A stretch of DNA of 64,000 bases from Pleurocapsa minor HA4230-MV1 (lineage in GTDB: Bacteria > Cyanobacteriota > Cyanobacteriia > Cyanobacteriales > Xenococcaceae), in assembly GCA_019359095.1 (NCBI GenBank), contig JAHHHZ010000020.1:1-64000 (forward strand), in the 5' to 3' direction. A program made the translations under genes and the position numbers. This document shows positions 46,821 through 56,181 of this stretch, piece after piece. The notes under the pieces are model-generated. The model was not told the DNA's origin and did not search any database. It was given only the letters and a program-made list of their open reading frames with translations. Position 1 is the first letter of the stretch, and the number at the start of each line of letters is the position of its first letter.

Positions 46821-47279
46821 ATGTCGCCACAAATTTTTGAACAATCTATTCGGATTAAAGCAAGTTCAGTGATCACGGAAGAATGTTTAACCGATTTAAA
46901 GTTAATGCATCGTTGGCTCAATCCCTTAGTGGAATGTAAACCCATCGGGGTTTGGAATACTCAGGTAGGTAGTCTGAGTCGTTTTACCATTAAAATTCCT
47001 TTACTGGAGCCAAGTTTGAGAAGTGTTGTGGCACAAAGAGAACCAGGTTTAATTGTCTGGGAGTTTGATGGTTTTTTTAAAGGGCGCGATCGCTGGGAAT
47101 GTCAGCCAACCAAAGACGGTACTTTTCTTTTGAATCGGTTTGAATTTGAAATTCCTAATCCCATCGTGAACTGGGGTTTTAATAATTTTGCTGCGGGCTT
47201 AACTAAAAAAGACATGCAAGCTCAATTAAAACGTTTAAAAAGAGTGGCGGAAGAAGTTTATCGTCTTAGCGATCGCTGA
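46821..47279 (+). CDS. SRPBCC family protein
   Basis: A 152-residue protein with the START/Bet v1-like (SRPBCC) fold pattern: IFEQSIRIKASSVITEECLT at the first strand, the LMHRWLNPLVECKP loop, and a long C-terminal helix (TKKDMQAQLKRLKRVAEEVY). The family forms a hydrophobic ligand pocket and is common in cyanobacteria. No ligand can be read from sequence. Confidence 0.75.
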   Translation: MSPQIFEQSIRIKASSVITEECLTDLKLMHRWLNPLVECKPIGVWNTQVGSLSRFTIKIPLLEPSLRSVVAQREPGLIVWEFDGFFKGRDRWECQPTKDGTFLLNRFEFEIPNPIVNWGFNNFAAGLTKKDMQAQLKRLKRVAEEVYRLSDR

Positions 47280-47369
47280 GTTTGCTTCTTTGCTGAATAG
47301 TGATGCTATTATTATTCATAGTTAAAAATAGGTTTTACAATTTAATTGTAACATTAAATAACACTTTTT

Positions 47370-47400
47370 ACTTACTACCTACTACCTACTACCCACTATC
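47370..47400. repeat. ACTACCT heptamer STRR
   Basis: About four ACTACCT/ACTACCC units in the 211-base gap before the hybrid kinase. The same unit occurs at 36102-36117. Confidence 0.75.
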
Positions 47401-47490
47401 CTTCGAGCAAGTGCGTAACGTCAGTTACTCATGCAATCCCCAGATATAATTCAGATAACCTTGAGTTGTATCTAGACTTCATTTCTCTAA

Positions 47491-49932
47491 ATGAAATTAC
47501 CGCAGTTATCCTCCACTACCAAAATAGCCAACTACTTTTTGCTGCTGGCATTAATTACGGTAAGTATAGTTGGAGGAGTGGCATATTTTCGCGCTAGAGA
47601 AGCTTTAAAACAGGCTGCATTCGATCGCCTGAGTGTGGCAGCTACCCTGAAGGAAGGAGAAATTACTCGGTGGTTTGAAGATCAGCAGCGGGATTTTCTC
47701 CACACTACACAGATGCCAGATGTACAGGCTAATTTAGATATTTTGCTGAATTCTCGGAATGAAGAAGCGAAACAGCAAGCATATCAAATACTCAAGCAAT
47801 ATTTAAATCGGCTCAATCAGATTAAGCCTAGTCTTAAAGAAATATATGTTCTCGATCGCAGTAATAAGATTATTCTTTCCAGCAATCAACAGCGGGAAGG
47901 AGAATATGAAATCTTAGCTAATATTACCTATGTCGAAGAAGTTAAAGTTAGCGCTAACTTTGCACCGATATTTTATGTTTCTCCCATTACCAGAAAACTG
48001 ACAATTACCCTGGCAAAACCCTTAGCCAATCGAGGGGGGATGATTTTGATCAATTTGGATCTTGAACGGATAGATCGCATTGTTAGGGAAAAGACAGGAT
48101 TGGGAAAAAGCGGCGAAAGCTATTTAATCGGCTCTTTAATTAGTAAAAATGCCTTTATTGCTGGAAAATCCCAGTCTAACTCAGCTGCTTTTGATAATTT
48201 AGATAGTCCTGGTATTAATGCAGCCATGAGTGGAATGAGTGGTTATGGACTATACCGTAACTATGCAAACTCTGATGTATTGGGGGTATATCGTTGGCTC
48301 AATGAACAAGATATTGCTCTACTGGTAGAAATTAGCCAATCAGAAGCTTTTAATCCTGCTCGTCAATTAGCTAGTACAATTGTCTTAGTCGGTTTAATTT
48401 CAGTTGCTGGATTATTAATTGGCGTAAATTGGTTGGCATTACAACTCCGTTTTTCTCAACGACAACTAGAAAAATCTAGTCAGCAGTTACAGTTAAAAGC
48501 TCAAGAAGCTGAAGCTGCCAACCTTGCCAAAAGCTCATTTTTGGCTCATATGAGTCATGAATTAAGAACACCTCTCAACGCGATCTTGGGTTTTTCTCAG
48601 TTGATGTGGCGGGATGAATCGATAACTACCCAGCAGAAAGAATCATTAGAGATGATCAACCGTAGCGGAGAACATCTGCTTAATCTGATCAATGATGTGC
48701 TGGAAATGTCGAAGATTGAGGCGGGGAAGATTTCTCTTAATAATGAACCCTTCGATCTCCATTGGCTGCTACAAACCATTCAAGAAATGTTTCAGATTCG
48801 AGCCGAAACTAAAGGTTTATGGTTTAAATTTCAGTTAGCTGATAACCTACCGCGATATATTGTCGGAGATTCTCATAAACTACGTCAGTTATTAATTAAC
48901 CTGTTGAGCAATGCCGTTAAGTTTACTCACACTGGAGGAGTAACCCTGCAAGCATCTACTTGCTCACCAAAGAGATTAGACTTCCCTGACGGATCGCCAA
49001 GTAAGCAAGTCCAACTTTGTTTTGAAGTTACTGATACAGGACAAGGTATCGCCAAAGAAGAATTAAACAAACTATTCGACCCTTTTGTGCAAACTGCTAG
49101 CGGAATTCAATCTCAAGCTGGGACAGGATTAGGATTAGCCATTAGTCGTCAGTTTGCTAAATTAATGGCGGGTACAATTCAAGTACAGAGTAGCTTGGGA
49201 GTAGGTTCGACTTTTACATTTAATATTCAAGTAAAATTAGCAGATTCAGCAACCAAAGAAAAAAAATTCATTCAGCGAGTAAAACAACTTGCACCAGGAC
49301 AAGCAAACTATCGTATCGCCGTTGTTGACGATCGCGAAACCAATCGTCTAGTTTTAGTCAAACTACTAACATCAGTAGGTTTTCAACCTCGAACTGCTAC
49401 CAATGGTCAAGAGGCGATCGCTCTTTGGCAATCATGGCAGCCTGACTTAATTTGGATGGATATGAGGATGCCTATCATTGATGGTTACGAAGCTACCAGA
49501 CAAATCAAACAGCAGTCTAATATTAAACGAACAATAATTATTGCCATAACCGCCTCTGCTTTTGAAGAACAAAGAGCAAAAATTCTCGATGCAGGCTGTG
49601 ATGACTTGGTTGCCAAACCATTTACCGAACAAATTATCTTTGATAAATTAACTCAGTATTTAGGCGTGAAATTTATTTATCAACTAGAGTCTAATCAACA
49701 AGATATTGCCTCAACCAATCATCTAAACCAATCACTTTCAGCCAAAGATTTAGCTAACCTCTCGCCAACTCTGGTTAATGACTTAAATCAAGCTGCGATC
49801 GCCATAGATGCGGAACAAATTATCCAGTTGATGGCTCAAATTCCTCCTACTCAGCAACATATTGCTCAAGGAATTTCAGAAATGCTAAATAACTATGACT
49901 TTGATGGAATTATCAATTTGACTCAATCATAA
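47491..49932 (+). CDS. Cache-domain hybrid histidine kinase
   Basis: An 813-residue membrane sensor. Transmembrane helices at about 13-32 and 296-315 flank an extracellular dCache-like sensor (about 35-290). A coiled coil precedes HisKA with His356 in AHMSHELRTP. The ATPase domain has DTGQGI and GTGLGLAISRQ. A C-terminal receiver domain (about 607-725) has the acceptor Asp657 in IWMDMRMP. A 70-residue tail of the type common in cyanobacterial hybrid kinases ends the protein. Residues about 488-505 are an extra loop in the ATPase domain encoded by DNA with inverted ends. No dedicated regulator is adjacent. Confidence 0.9.
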   Translation: MKLPQLSSTTKIANYFLLLALITVSIVGGVAYFRAREALKQAAFDRLSVAATLKEGEITRWFEDQQRDFLHTTQMPDVQANLDILLNSRNEEAKQQAYQILKQYLNRLNQIKPSLKEIYVLDRSNKIILSSNQQREGEYEILANITYVEEVKVSANFAPIFYVSPITRKLTITLAKPLANRGGMILINLDLERIDRIVREKTGLGKSGESYLIGSLISKNAFIAGKSQSNSAAFDNLDSPGINAAMSGMSGYGLYRNYANSDVLGVYRWLNEQDIALLVEISQSEAFNPARQLASTIVLVGLISVAGLLIGVNWLALQLRFSQRQLEKSSQQLQLKAQEAEAANLAKSSFLAHMSHELRTPLNAILGFSQLMWRDESITTQQKESLEMINRSGEHLLNLINDVLEMSKIEAGKISLNNEPFDLHWLLQTIQEMFQIRAETKGLWFKFQLADNLPRYIVGDSHKLRQLLINLLSNAVKFTHTGGVTLQASTCSPKRLDFPDGSPSKQVQLCFEVTDTGQGIAKEELNKLFDPFVQTASGIQSQAGTGLGLAISRQFAKLMAGTIQVQSSLGVGSTFTFNIQVKLADSATKEKKFIQRVKQLAPGQANYRIAVVDDRETNRLVLVKLLTSVGFQPRTATNGQEAIALWQSWQPDLIWMDMRMPIIDGYEATRQIKQQSNIKRTIIIAITASAFEEQRAKILDAGCDDLVAKPFTEQIIFDKLTQYLGVKFIYQLESNQQDIASTNHLNQSLSAKDLANLSPTLVNDLNQAAIAIDAEQIIQLMAQIPPTQQHIAQGISEMLNNYDFDGIINLTQS

Positions 49933-50060
49933 ATTAATGTAAAACAATCGCATTACTTTTAAGACTGTCTCGACAAAAAGCGCGATCGCATTTTGATTGG
50001 CTCGTAATTAGCAGCGATCGCACAACAAAATGAAAGCTTAAAAAGCGATCGCCAAACTAT

Positions 50061-50468
50061 TTAAAACAGAATATGAAATCCTTCTTGGGTAAAGTGCTTA
50101 TCATGGGTGAGGACATCGGTAATTACCATTTGTCGCATGATAACCATTGAAATGCAGTCTGTCAGGCTATATCCTTTATCCGAACGCTGTCCGTATAAAT
50201 CGAAGCCTAACTGTCGCAATTCTGGTGTATAGGCAATAATATTTATTGTGGGTTCTCGTAAGATTTGCCTACACATCAATAGGGCTTTTTGTCTCATTAC
50301 ACTACCTCTTGATGCGGCATAATTTAATACTTCATCGATAATGCCATCTGTGGTGATAAGTGGGTTGGTGGTGTTGTTATGGGCATAATGAAGTGCGATT
50401 TGATGCCAGTCATCTTTTGGGTTGAGCAGGGCGATCCAATAAAAGGTATCGGCAAAGACGAGCTTCAT
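50061..50468 (-). CDS. PIN-domain toxin (VapC-like)
   Basis: A 135-residue PIN-domain ribonuclease, probably the toxin of a type II toxin-antitoxin pair. Acidic active-site residues appear in VFADTFYWIALL, DGIIDEVLNY, the SLTDCISMVIM segment and LTHDKHF. Its start overlaps the end of the upstream gene by 4 bases (50465-50468), the usual arrangement for an antitoxin-toxin pair. The RNA target is unknown. Confidence 0.85.
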   Translation of the reverse strand: MKLVFADTFYWIALLNPKDDWHQIALHYAHNNTTNPLITTDGIIDEVLNYAASRGSVMRQKALLMCRQILREPTINIIAYTPELRQLGFDLYGQRSDKGYSLTDCISMVIMRQMVITDVLTHDKHFTQEGFHILF

Positions 50469-50713
50469 GGATTGTGTTTTGGTGTGCCGTAGATGTAGTG
50501 ATCATGCTGTTCGGCACTGTCAGTCGGTAGGGTGTCTAAAACCTCTTGAGGGATATCGGCAATCAGTTCTTCTATAAATCCGCCAAAAGGTTTGGGCGAT
50601 TCTTGCGAGCGGTGATGTTTAATTTTTGCCAATAGTAAAAAGTCAAAAACTTCTTCGATGACGCGATCGGGTGCTGTCTCAATTTCACGGATTAATTGTT
50701 CTTTGATGGTCAT
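50465..50713 (-). CDS. Antitoxin of the PIN-domain pair (DUF2281-like)
   Basis: An 82-residue small protein that starts with a predicted helix (TIKEQLIREIETAPDRVIEE) followed by VFDFLLLAK, the DUF2281-like pattern often found in front of PIN toxins in cyanobacteria. It carries a disordered, acidic C-terminus that would wrap the toxin. The 4-base overlap implies translational coupling with the toxin. DNA binding for autoregulation is expected for the class but not visible here. Confidence 0.75.
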   Translation of the reverse strand: MTIKEQLIREIETAPDRVIEEVFDFLLLAKIKHHRSQESPKPFGGFIEELIADIPQEVLDTLPTDSAEQHDHYIYGTPKHNP

Positions 50714-50942
50714 TTTAAAGTTCTTGTCATTTCTCTAAGTATATAAATAATAACCTTCACATCAGCAACGCCAAATAAATTGAGCCAAAAAATCTCTATA
50801 TATTCCCGATTTACTTTTAAGGTTGAACTCAATATAAAAGATTGAGCGATGAGGCTATGTCTAGCCGACGCGATCGCCTTATGGCTTTTCACAACTCATT
50901 GATTAGTGTTTATAAATCATTTATGTTCGGGGAATTATTCTC

Positions 50943-51410
50943 ATGATTCACCATATTTCGATTGACGCTCATAATCCGTTGCTGGTTGCTAACGTTCTTG
51001 CTGAAATTTTGGCAGGCAAGGTATATAAATTCCTGATTCCAGGTAGTTATCTGGCGATCCCCTTTGACCATTATGGTACTCACATTGTGGTCTTTAAAGA
51101 AGGTGATGTATGGTCTCCAGGCAATGATACCGAATCCGCTAAAGTACTGCCCACAGAACCTACCAATTTAGTATCCATGCATGTAGCAATTTCAGTTCCT
51201 ACATCGTGCCAGCAGATTGAGCAGATTGGTCAAAGGGAAGGATGGCGCGTCCTAACTCGCAAACAGGGAGATAACGTCCCTTTTAGTGCGATCGAGTTTT
51301 GGGTCGAAAATCGGATTCTATTTGAATTTTTCCCAGCGGAATTTACTTCTCAATATTTACATACTATGCAAACAGATGCGATCGCCCAAATTTTCGGTCA
51401 ACCAATTTAA
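50943..51410 (+). CDS. VOC-superfamily (glyoxalase-like) protein
   Basis: A 155-residue protein of the vicinal oxygen chelate fold. MIHHISIDAHNPLLVANVLA is the first beta-alpha module, and VSMHVAISVPTSCQQI and WVENRILFEFFP form the later ones. Possible metal ligands are His4, His174-equivalents and Glu residues; which are used is uncertain. It ends 38 bases before the DUF3574 gene, so it may be the first gene of the type I secretion cassette. Function unknown. Confidence 0.75.
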   Translation: MIHHISIDAHNPLLVANVLAEILAGKVYKFLIPGSYLAIPFDHYGTHIVVFKEGDVWSPGNDTESAKVLPTEPTNLVSMHVAISVPTSCQQIEQIGQREGWRVLTRKQGDNVPFSAIEFWVENRILFEFFPAEFTSQYLHTMQTDAIAQIFGQPI

Positions 51411-51448
51411 CTGAAAAGTCACATTAATATCAACAAGGAGTAATTACG

Positions 51449-52894
51449 ATGGCAATCATTACGGAAACTCTTGGCGATGACAACAACCTGCTGAAGGACA
51501 TAATCGAGTTTAGCTCAGATCAACCCAAGTTAATTCAAGAGGATCTATACTTTGGACGTAATATTGCTGGTGGTGGGGAAGTTTCCGAAGCCGAGTTTCA
51601 AGCCTTTATTGATACAGAAATTACGCCTCAATTTCCTGATGGACTAACAGTTTATGAAACTAATGGGCAGTTTTTAGATAGCAATGGAAACTTGATTCAA
51701 GAACCCAGTCAAGTTATTTCGCTAATTTTTGAAAATACGCTGGAAAACCAAGGCAAAATCGATCGCATTACAGAGTCTTACCAGCAGCAATTTAAGCAAG
51801 AATCTGTTTTAGAAGTGGTCAATGAAGATCAGCTGATTGGCTTTGATGAATCAACAGATTTAATTGATAATGACCCTATTCCAGAGTTGATCCAAGAAGA
51901 TTTATACTTTGGGCGTAATATTGCTGGTGGTGGGGAAGTTTCCGAAGCTGAGTTTCAAGCTTTTATCGATGCAGAAATTACGCCACGCTTTCCTGATGGG
52001 TTGACGGTATACGACGCTGACGGACAGTTTTTAGATAGTACGGGAAATTTAACTCAACCTAGTCAAGTAGTTTCGCTAATTTTTGAAGACACACCAGAAA
52101 ATGAGCAAAGTATCGATCGGCTCATTGCTGCATATAAGCAACAGTTTCAGCAAGAATCTGTCTTGGAAGTGGTTAATGAAGAGGTCAACATTGGCTTTGA
52201 TGAATCGGCAGATTTAATTGATAATGACCCTATTCCAGAGTCGATCCAGTCAGATTTATACTTTGGGCGCAATATTACTGGTGGTGGAGAAGTTTCCGAA
52301 GCTGAGTTTCAAGCCTTTATTGATGCAGAAATTACGCCACGCTTTCCCGATGGGTTAACGGTATATGAAGCAGATGGACAGTTTCTCGATAGTACGGGGA
52401 CATTAATTAAAGAGCCGAGTAAAGTTGTTTCCCTAATCTTTGAGGATACAGCAGAAAACGAAGCAGCAATTGAGCAAATCATTGTCGCGTATAAACAACA
52501 ATTTCAGCAAGAGTCTATTTTACAAATAGTTGATGAAGAAATTCAGGTTGCCTTTGACTCTGACAATATTTTTATGGATGATGGAGAGCCTACTTTTTGC
52601 GGTTTTGAAGACTCCAAAAAACTTATAGATGACTTACTACCAGGTGGTGCAGGTTATGACATCTTGCTAGGGGAAGTCGGCGACGATACGTTAATTGGCG
52701 CACAAGGACAAGACTTATACAGCGACACCATCACCGAGTTTATAACTACCGAACAAATTTTGTTTCCAGTGACGAGCTTTGAGAGTATGCCAGGGGAGGC
52801 TTCAGCTCTTTCTTTAGACCAATTCACCCTAGGTATGACCGCTTTTGACGCTGGCGATTCTTCATCTTCATTAATTGATTGTGTTTTTAAGTAA
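51449..52894 (+). CDS. Triple-DUF3574 protein with RTX-like C-terminus
   Basis: A 481-residue acidic protein. Three near-identical DUF3574 units of about 118 residues (about 31-149, 150-267, 268-370) each carry LYFGRN(I)xGGGEVSEAEF, FPDGLTVY, GQFLDS and QQESVLxVV. Residues about 399-422 read GGAGYDILL, GEVGDDTLI and GAQGQDLYS, degenerate RTX calcium-binding nonapeptides. The last 60 residues are acidic and hydrophobic, like a type I secretion signal. There is no N-terminal signal peptide. The next genes are an ABC exporter and HlyD adaptor, so it is the likely cargo. DUF3574 has no established function. The ribosome site AAGGAG precedes the ATG. Confidence 0.85.
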   Translation: MAIITETLGDDNNLLKDIIEFSSDQPKLIQEDLYFGRNIAGGGEVSEAEFQAFIDTEITPQFPDGLTVYETNGQFLDSNGNLIQEPSQVISLIFENTLENQGKIDRITESYQQQFKQESVLEVVNEDQLIGFDESTDLIDNDPIPELIQEDLYFGRNIAGGGEVSEAEFQAFIDAEITPRFPDGLTVYDADGQFLDSTGNLTQPSQVVSLIFEDTPENEQSIDRLIAAYKQQFQQESVLEVVNEEVNIGFDESADLIDNDPIPESIQSDLYFGRNITGGGEVSEAEFQAFIDAEITPRFPDGLTVYEADGQFLDSTGTLIKEPSKVVSLIFEDTAENEAAIEQIIVAYKQQFQQESILQIVDEEIQVAFDSDNIFMDDGEPTFCGFEDSKKLIDDLLPGGAGYDILLGEVGDDTLIGAQGQDLYSDTITEFITTEQILFPVTSFESMPGEASALSLDQFTLGMTAFDAGDSSSSLIDCVFK

Positions 52895-52940
52895 CAGGTT
52901 TTTTGAGAAATTAAATTGTTAAGCAAAAGTAATGCTGTTG

Positions 52941-52977
52941 TTACCCATTACCCATTACTCATTACCCATTACTAATT
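52941..52977. repeat. ATTACCC heptamer STRR
   Basis: About five TTACCCA/TTACTCA units between the cargo-like gene and the ABC transporter. The inverted sense of the same unit occurs after the transporter at 55972-56006. Confidence 0.85.
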
Positions 52978-53011
52978 TTCCCTATATATTCTCGATTAAA
53001 TTTTAACTTGA

Positions 53012-55969
53012 ATGCATACCAGAGATTTATCGAGTTGGAGGCGCTTTCAAGTGACTGCTACCATCTTTTCAATTACTAATTTTATTACTGATGTTCAGCC
53101 TTTTAATACTTTACCCCCACAGGTTTTAAAACAGCTAGTCGAAAAACTAAAACCGCTCCGTTATCGTCTGGGAGAAGCTATTTTACTTAAAGATAGAATT
53201 CCCTCTCATGTAATTATTGTCTGTCGCGGACAGGTGCGTTTATTAGGTTACGATCCTCGCAGTAAAAGAGAAATAACTTTAGCTAAATTAGAATCAAAAT
53301 CGCTAGTTGGGGCTATTAGTATAGTCAGACAAGTATATAGTGAATCAGCGATCGCTTCTACTGATGTTGATTGTTTTGCGCTTCCTTCTGAATTATTTCA
53401 ATCTTTATTAGAAAAGCACGATCGCTTTGCTACTTATTATCAACAAAACACTAGTTTAATCGAAGTATTTGATGTTTTAGGGGCAGAATTTAATCGTCAG
53501 GCAGATAGTGCCACCGACTTAAAACAATTAGCCATGACGACATTACCTGAAGCAGTAGTGCGTTATTTTCCCCCCAATAAACCAACCGATTTAGATCCTA
53601 ATTTGCAATGGTACATTAGCGGTGGTCAATTACCCCAAGAAATTGCAGCCTATAGTAATTTTTATCCTAGTCAAATCAACTCGACTCTCTTAACCAACTC
53701 TATTCGTCTACTCGGTATACCTCAAGCTACTTTTTCTGGCTCAAATCAAAGTCCAAGCAATCTATCTTCAATCCAGTTTCAGCTTGCTTCAAAGCAAATA
53801 ACCCCTCCTAATTTCTTACCACCGATCAAAGACAGCAAAGATTGCCAGTATCCCTTGGTTGCGGGAAAAGGTGTGGTCAAAGAAACATTGGCTTGTTTTC
53901 AAATGCTCTGCGATCGCTTTGAGGTAAAGTATCGTCAGGAAGTAATCCAGCGAATAGTAGTTAATCAGCAAAAAACGGGTGCGATTAATCTGAATTTTTG
54001 TGCAGCAGTGGCGGATTTATTGGGTTTACAAGTACAGCAGGTCACTATCCCCGTAGCCAAGCTTGCCAGTATTCCTACTCCTGCTTTAATCGCCTATGAA
54101 AATAGCTTTGCCGTAGTTTACGACACTTCAGTCAAAGAAGTAGTTCTCGGTATTCCCTCTTTAGGGATCAAACGTCGTCGCCTCGATACCTTTGCCGATC
54201 TTTGGGGACAGTCGGGAGCAGTATTATTACTCCAGCCGAAAGCGGATACCCCAAAACAAAAGTTTGGTCTGACTTGGTTTTTTCCCGCAATTATTCGTTA
54301 CCGTCGGGTACTGCTAGAAGTACTGCTGGCTTCTTTCTTCGTCCAGCTATTTGGCTTGGTTAATCCCTTAATGACGCAGGTAATTATCGATCAGGTAATT
54401 GGGGGGAATAGCATCGACACTCTGCAAGTTTTTGGCACCTTAATGGTCATTTTAACCTTATTTGAAGCCTTACTCGGAGGTCTTCGCACCTATCTTTTTT
54501 CTGATACGACTAATCGGATCGATATGGGTTTGGCTTCCCAGGTAATAGATCGCTTAGTACGTTTACCGATGAGCTATTTTGGTAAGCGCACCACAGGAGA
54601 ATTAGCCACGCGGGTTCAAGAATTGGAGAATATTCGTTCTTTTCTCACAGGTACGGCATTAACAGTCTTACTAGATGTGGTTTTTTCCGTAATTTACATA
54701 GCGGTGATGCTGTTTTACAGTCCTATGCTGACTTTTGCCGCTTTATCCGTTGTTCCTTTGCTAATTATTCTCACTGTCTTTTTTTCCCCTATCCTGCGTC
54801 ATCTACTACGTCAAAAGGCGATTCGTCATGCTGATACCCAGTCTTATTTAGTCGAAGTAATCAATGGGATGGAAACAGTTAAATCCCAAAATATCGAATT
54901 GCGATCGCGCATGGCATGGCAAGAACACTATGGTCACTTTATTTCTGCTGGTTTTAAAGCCATTAAAATCTCGGCAGTAGCAGGTTCATTAAATACTTTC
55001 CTCAATAAACTTTCAACTCTCTTAGTTCTGTGGGTAGGCGCATATTTAGTATTAGAAAGCAAACTAACTTTGGGAGAATTAATCGCTTTCCGCATCATTG
55101 CTGGTTATGTCACTAATCCCCTTCTCCGCCTTTCGCAACTGTGGCAACAATTTTTAGAAACAGCCTTATCCATCGAACGTCTCGGTGATATTCTTGACCA
55201 CACCGAAGAATCACCCCCAGAACAACAGCACAATTTGCCCATGCCGCCGATTACTGGTGCGGTAACCTACGAAGACATTTCCTTCAGCTTTACAGGCAAC
55301 GATCGATTACAGCTAAAACAAGTCAATGTAGAAATTGCAGCAGGTTCGTTTGTCGGTATTGTGGGACAAAGTGGTTCGGGGAAAAGCACCATGATGAAAC
55401 TATTACCCCGCTTCTATCAACCCCAGTCAGGCAGAATCTTCATTGACGGTTACGATATCGCCAAAGTCGAACTTTATTCCCTACGTCGTCAGTTAGGGGT
55501 TGTACCTCAAAACCCCCTACTCTTTAACGGCACAATCCACGAAAATATTGCCTTAAATAGCCCTGATGCCGATGTCGAAGCAATCATTGAAGCTGCTAAA
55601 ATCGCTGCTGCTCATGACTTTATCATGAATCTCTCCGAAGGCTACAACACCCCCGTTGGTGAAAGAGGTGCAGCATTATCAGGAGGACAAAGACAAAGAA
55701 TTGCGATCGCTCGTGCTGTCTTACAAAACCCTCGTCTGCTGATCCTCGATGAAGCTACCAGTGCCTTAGATTACGAAACCGAACAACAATTGTGTCGCAA
55801 CCTGGCTCAAAAATTTGCTGGACGTACTGTCTTTTTTATTACCCACCGCCTCAGCACGATTCGCGATGCCGATTTAATTTTGATGATGGCAAACGGCGTA
55901 ATTGAAGAACAAGGAACTCATGCGGAATTAATGGCATTACAAGGACGTTATTCCTGTCTTTATCAATAA
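53012..55969 (+). CDS. Type I secretion ABC transporter with cNMP-binding and C39-like domains
   Basis: A 985-residue exporter. An N-terminal cyclic-nucleotide-binding-type domain (about 30-150) precedes a C39-like domain (about 280-410). In that domain the catalytic DCG cysteine is replaced (KGVVKETLACFQ) and the His position reads ENSFAVVYD, so it should not cleave. Six transmembrane helices lie at about 430-710. The ATPase has Walker A GQSGSGKS (785-792), signature LSGGQ (889-893), Walker B ILDEA and His945. The layout resembles HetC/HlyB-type transporters. With the HlyD gene downstream and the RTX-like gene upstream it forms a type I system; no TolC-like gene is here. Confidence 0.92.
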   Translation: MHTRDLSSWRRFQVTATIFSITNFITDVQPFNTLPPQVLKQLVEKLKPLRYRLGEAILLKDRIPSHVIIVCRGQVRLLGYDPRSKREITLAKLESKSLVGAISIVRQVYSESAIASTDVDCFALPSELFQSLLEKHDRFATYYQQNTSLIEVFDVLGAEFNRQADSATDLKQLAMTTLPEAVVRYFPPNKPTDLDPNLQWYISGGQLPQEIAAYSNFYPSQINSTLLTNSIRLLGIPQATFSGSNQSPSNLSSIQFQLASKQITPPNFLPPIKDSKDCQYPLVAGKGVVKETLACFQMLCDRFEVKYRQEVIQRIVVNQQKTGAINLNFCAAVADLLGLQVQQVTIPVAKLASIPTPALIAYENSFAVVYDTSVKEVVLGIPSLGIKRRRLDTFADLWGQSGAVLLLQPKADTPKQKFGLTWFFPAIIRYRRVLLEVLLASFFVQLFGLVNPLMTQVIIDQVIGGNSIDTLQVFGTLMVILTLFEALLGGLRTYLFSDTTNRIDMGLASQVIDRLVRLPMSYFGKRTTGELATRVQELENIRSFLTGTALTVLLDVVFSVIYIAVMLFYSPMLTFAALSVVPLLIILTVFFSPILRHLLRQKAIRHADTQSYLVEVINGMETVKSQNIELRSRMAWQEHYGHFISAGFKAIKISAVAGSLNTFLNKLSTLLVLWVGAYLVLESKLTLGELIAFRIIAGYVTNPLLRLSQLWQQFLETALSIERLGDILDHTEESPPEQQHNLPMPPITGAVTYEDISFSFTGNDRLQLKQVNVEIAAGSFVGIVGQSGSGKSTMMKLLPRFYQPQSGRIFIDGYDIAKVELYSLRRQLGVVPQNPLLFNGTIHENIALNSPDADVEAIIEAAKIAAAHDFIMNLSEGYNTPVGERGAALSGGQRQRIAIARAVLQNPRLLILDEATSALDYETEQQLCRNLAQKFAGRTVFFITHRLSTIRDADLILMMANGVIEEQGTHAELMALQGRYSCLYQ

Positions 55970-55971
55970 GA

Positions 55972-56006
55972 AGTAATGGGTAATGGGTAATGGGTAATGG
56001 GTAATG
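55972..56006. repeat. AATGGGT heptamer STRR after the ABC gene
   Basis: About five tandem TAATGGG units start 3 bases after the stop codon of the ABC transporter. Confidence 0.9.
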
Positions 56007-56035
56007 CAACAGTAACCAGTAATCAATAGAACATT

Positions 56036-56141
56036 GTAGGGTGGGCGACGCGAAGCTAGTCCTAAAGGATAAGCTTCGCAAATGCTTTAGTGCATCAAAA
56101 ATAATCAAAATCAAAAGCGATCGCTCTTGATAATGCCCACC
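56036..56141. mobile_element. Short MITE-like element between ABC and HlyD genes
   Basis: GTAGGGTGGGCGACGCGAAGC at the left and GCCCACC at the right frame a copy of the palindromic repeat (AGTCCTAAAGGATAAGC and GCAAATGCTTTAGTGC). The left part matches 38329-38405. It separates the transporter from its adaptor gene. Confidence 0.65.
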
Positions 56142-56144
56142 AGT

Positions 56145-56180
56145 TAATCAGTAATCAGTAATTAGTAATTAGTAATCAAT
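56145..56180. repeat. AATCAGT/AATTAGT heptamer STRR at the HlyD start
   Basis: About five tandem heptamers end 1-2 bases before the HlyD start codon. There is no recognisable ribosome binding site, as at 29302-29331. Confidence 0.85.
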
Positions 56181-56181
56181 T

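Noticed and set aside
50710-50892. 60-codon frame upstream of the antitoxin
   Set aside because: It has no recognisable domain or ribosome site and poor composition; it overlaps the likely promoter of the toxin-antitoxin pair.
22771-55969. Assignment of the GG-leader crystallin to the 53-kb exporter
   Set aside because: The C39-like domain of that exporter lacks the catalytic Cys and His, so it should not cleave GG leaders, and the genes are 30 kb apart.
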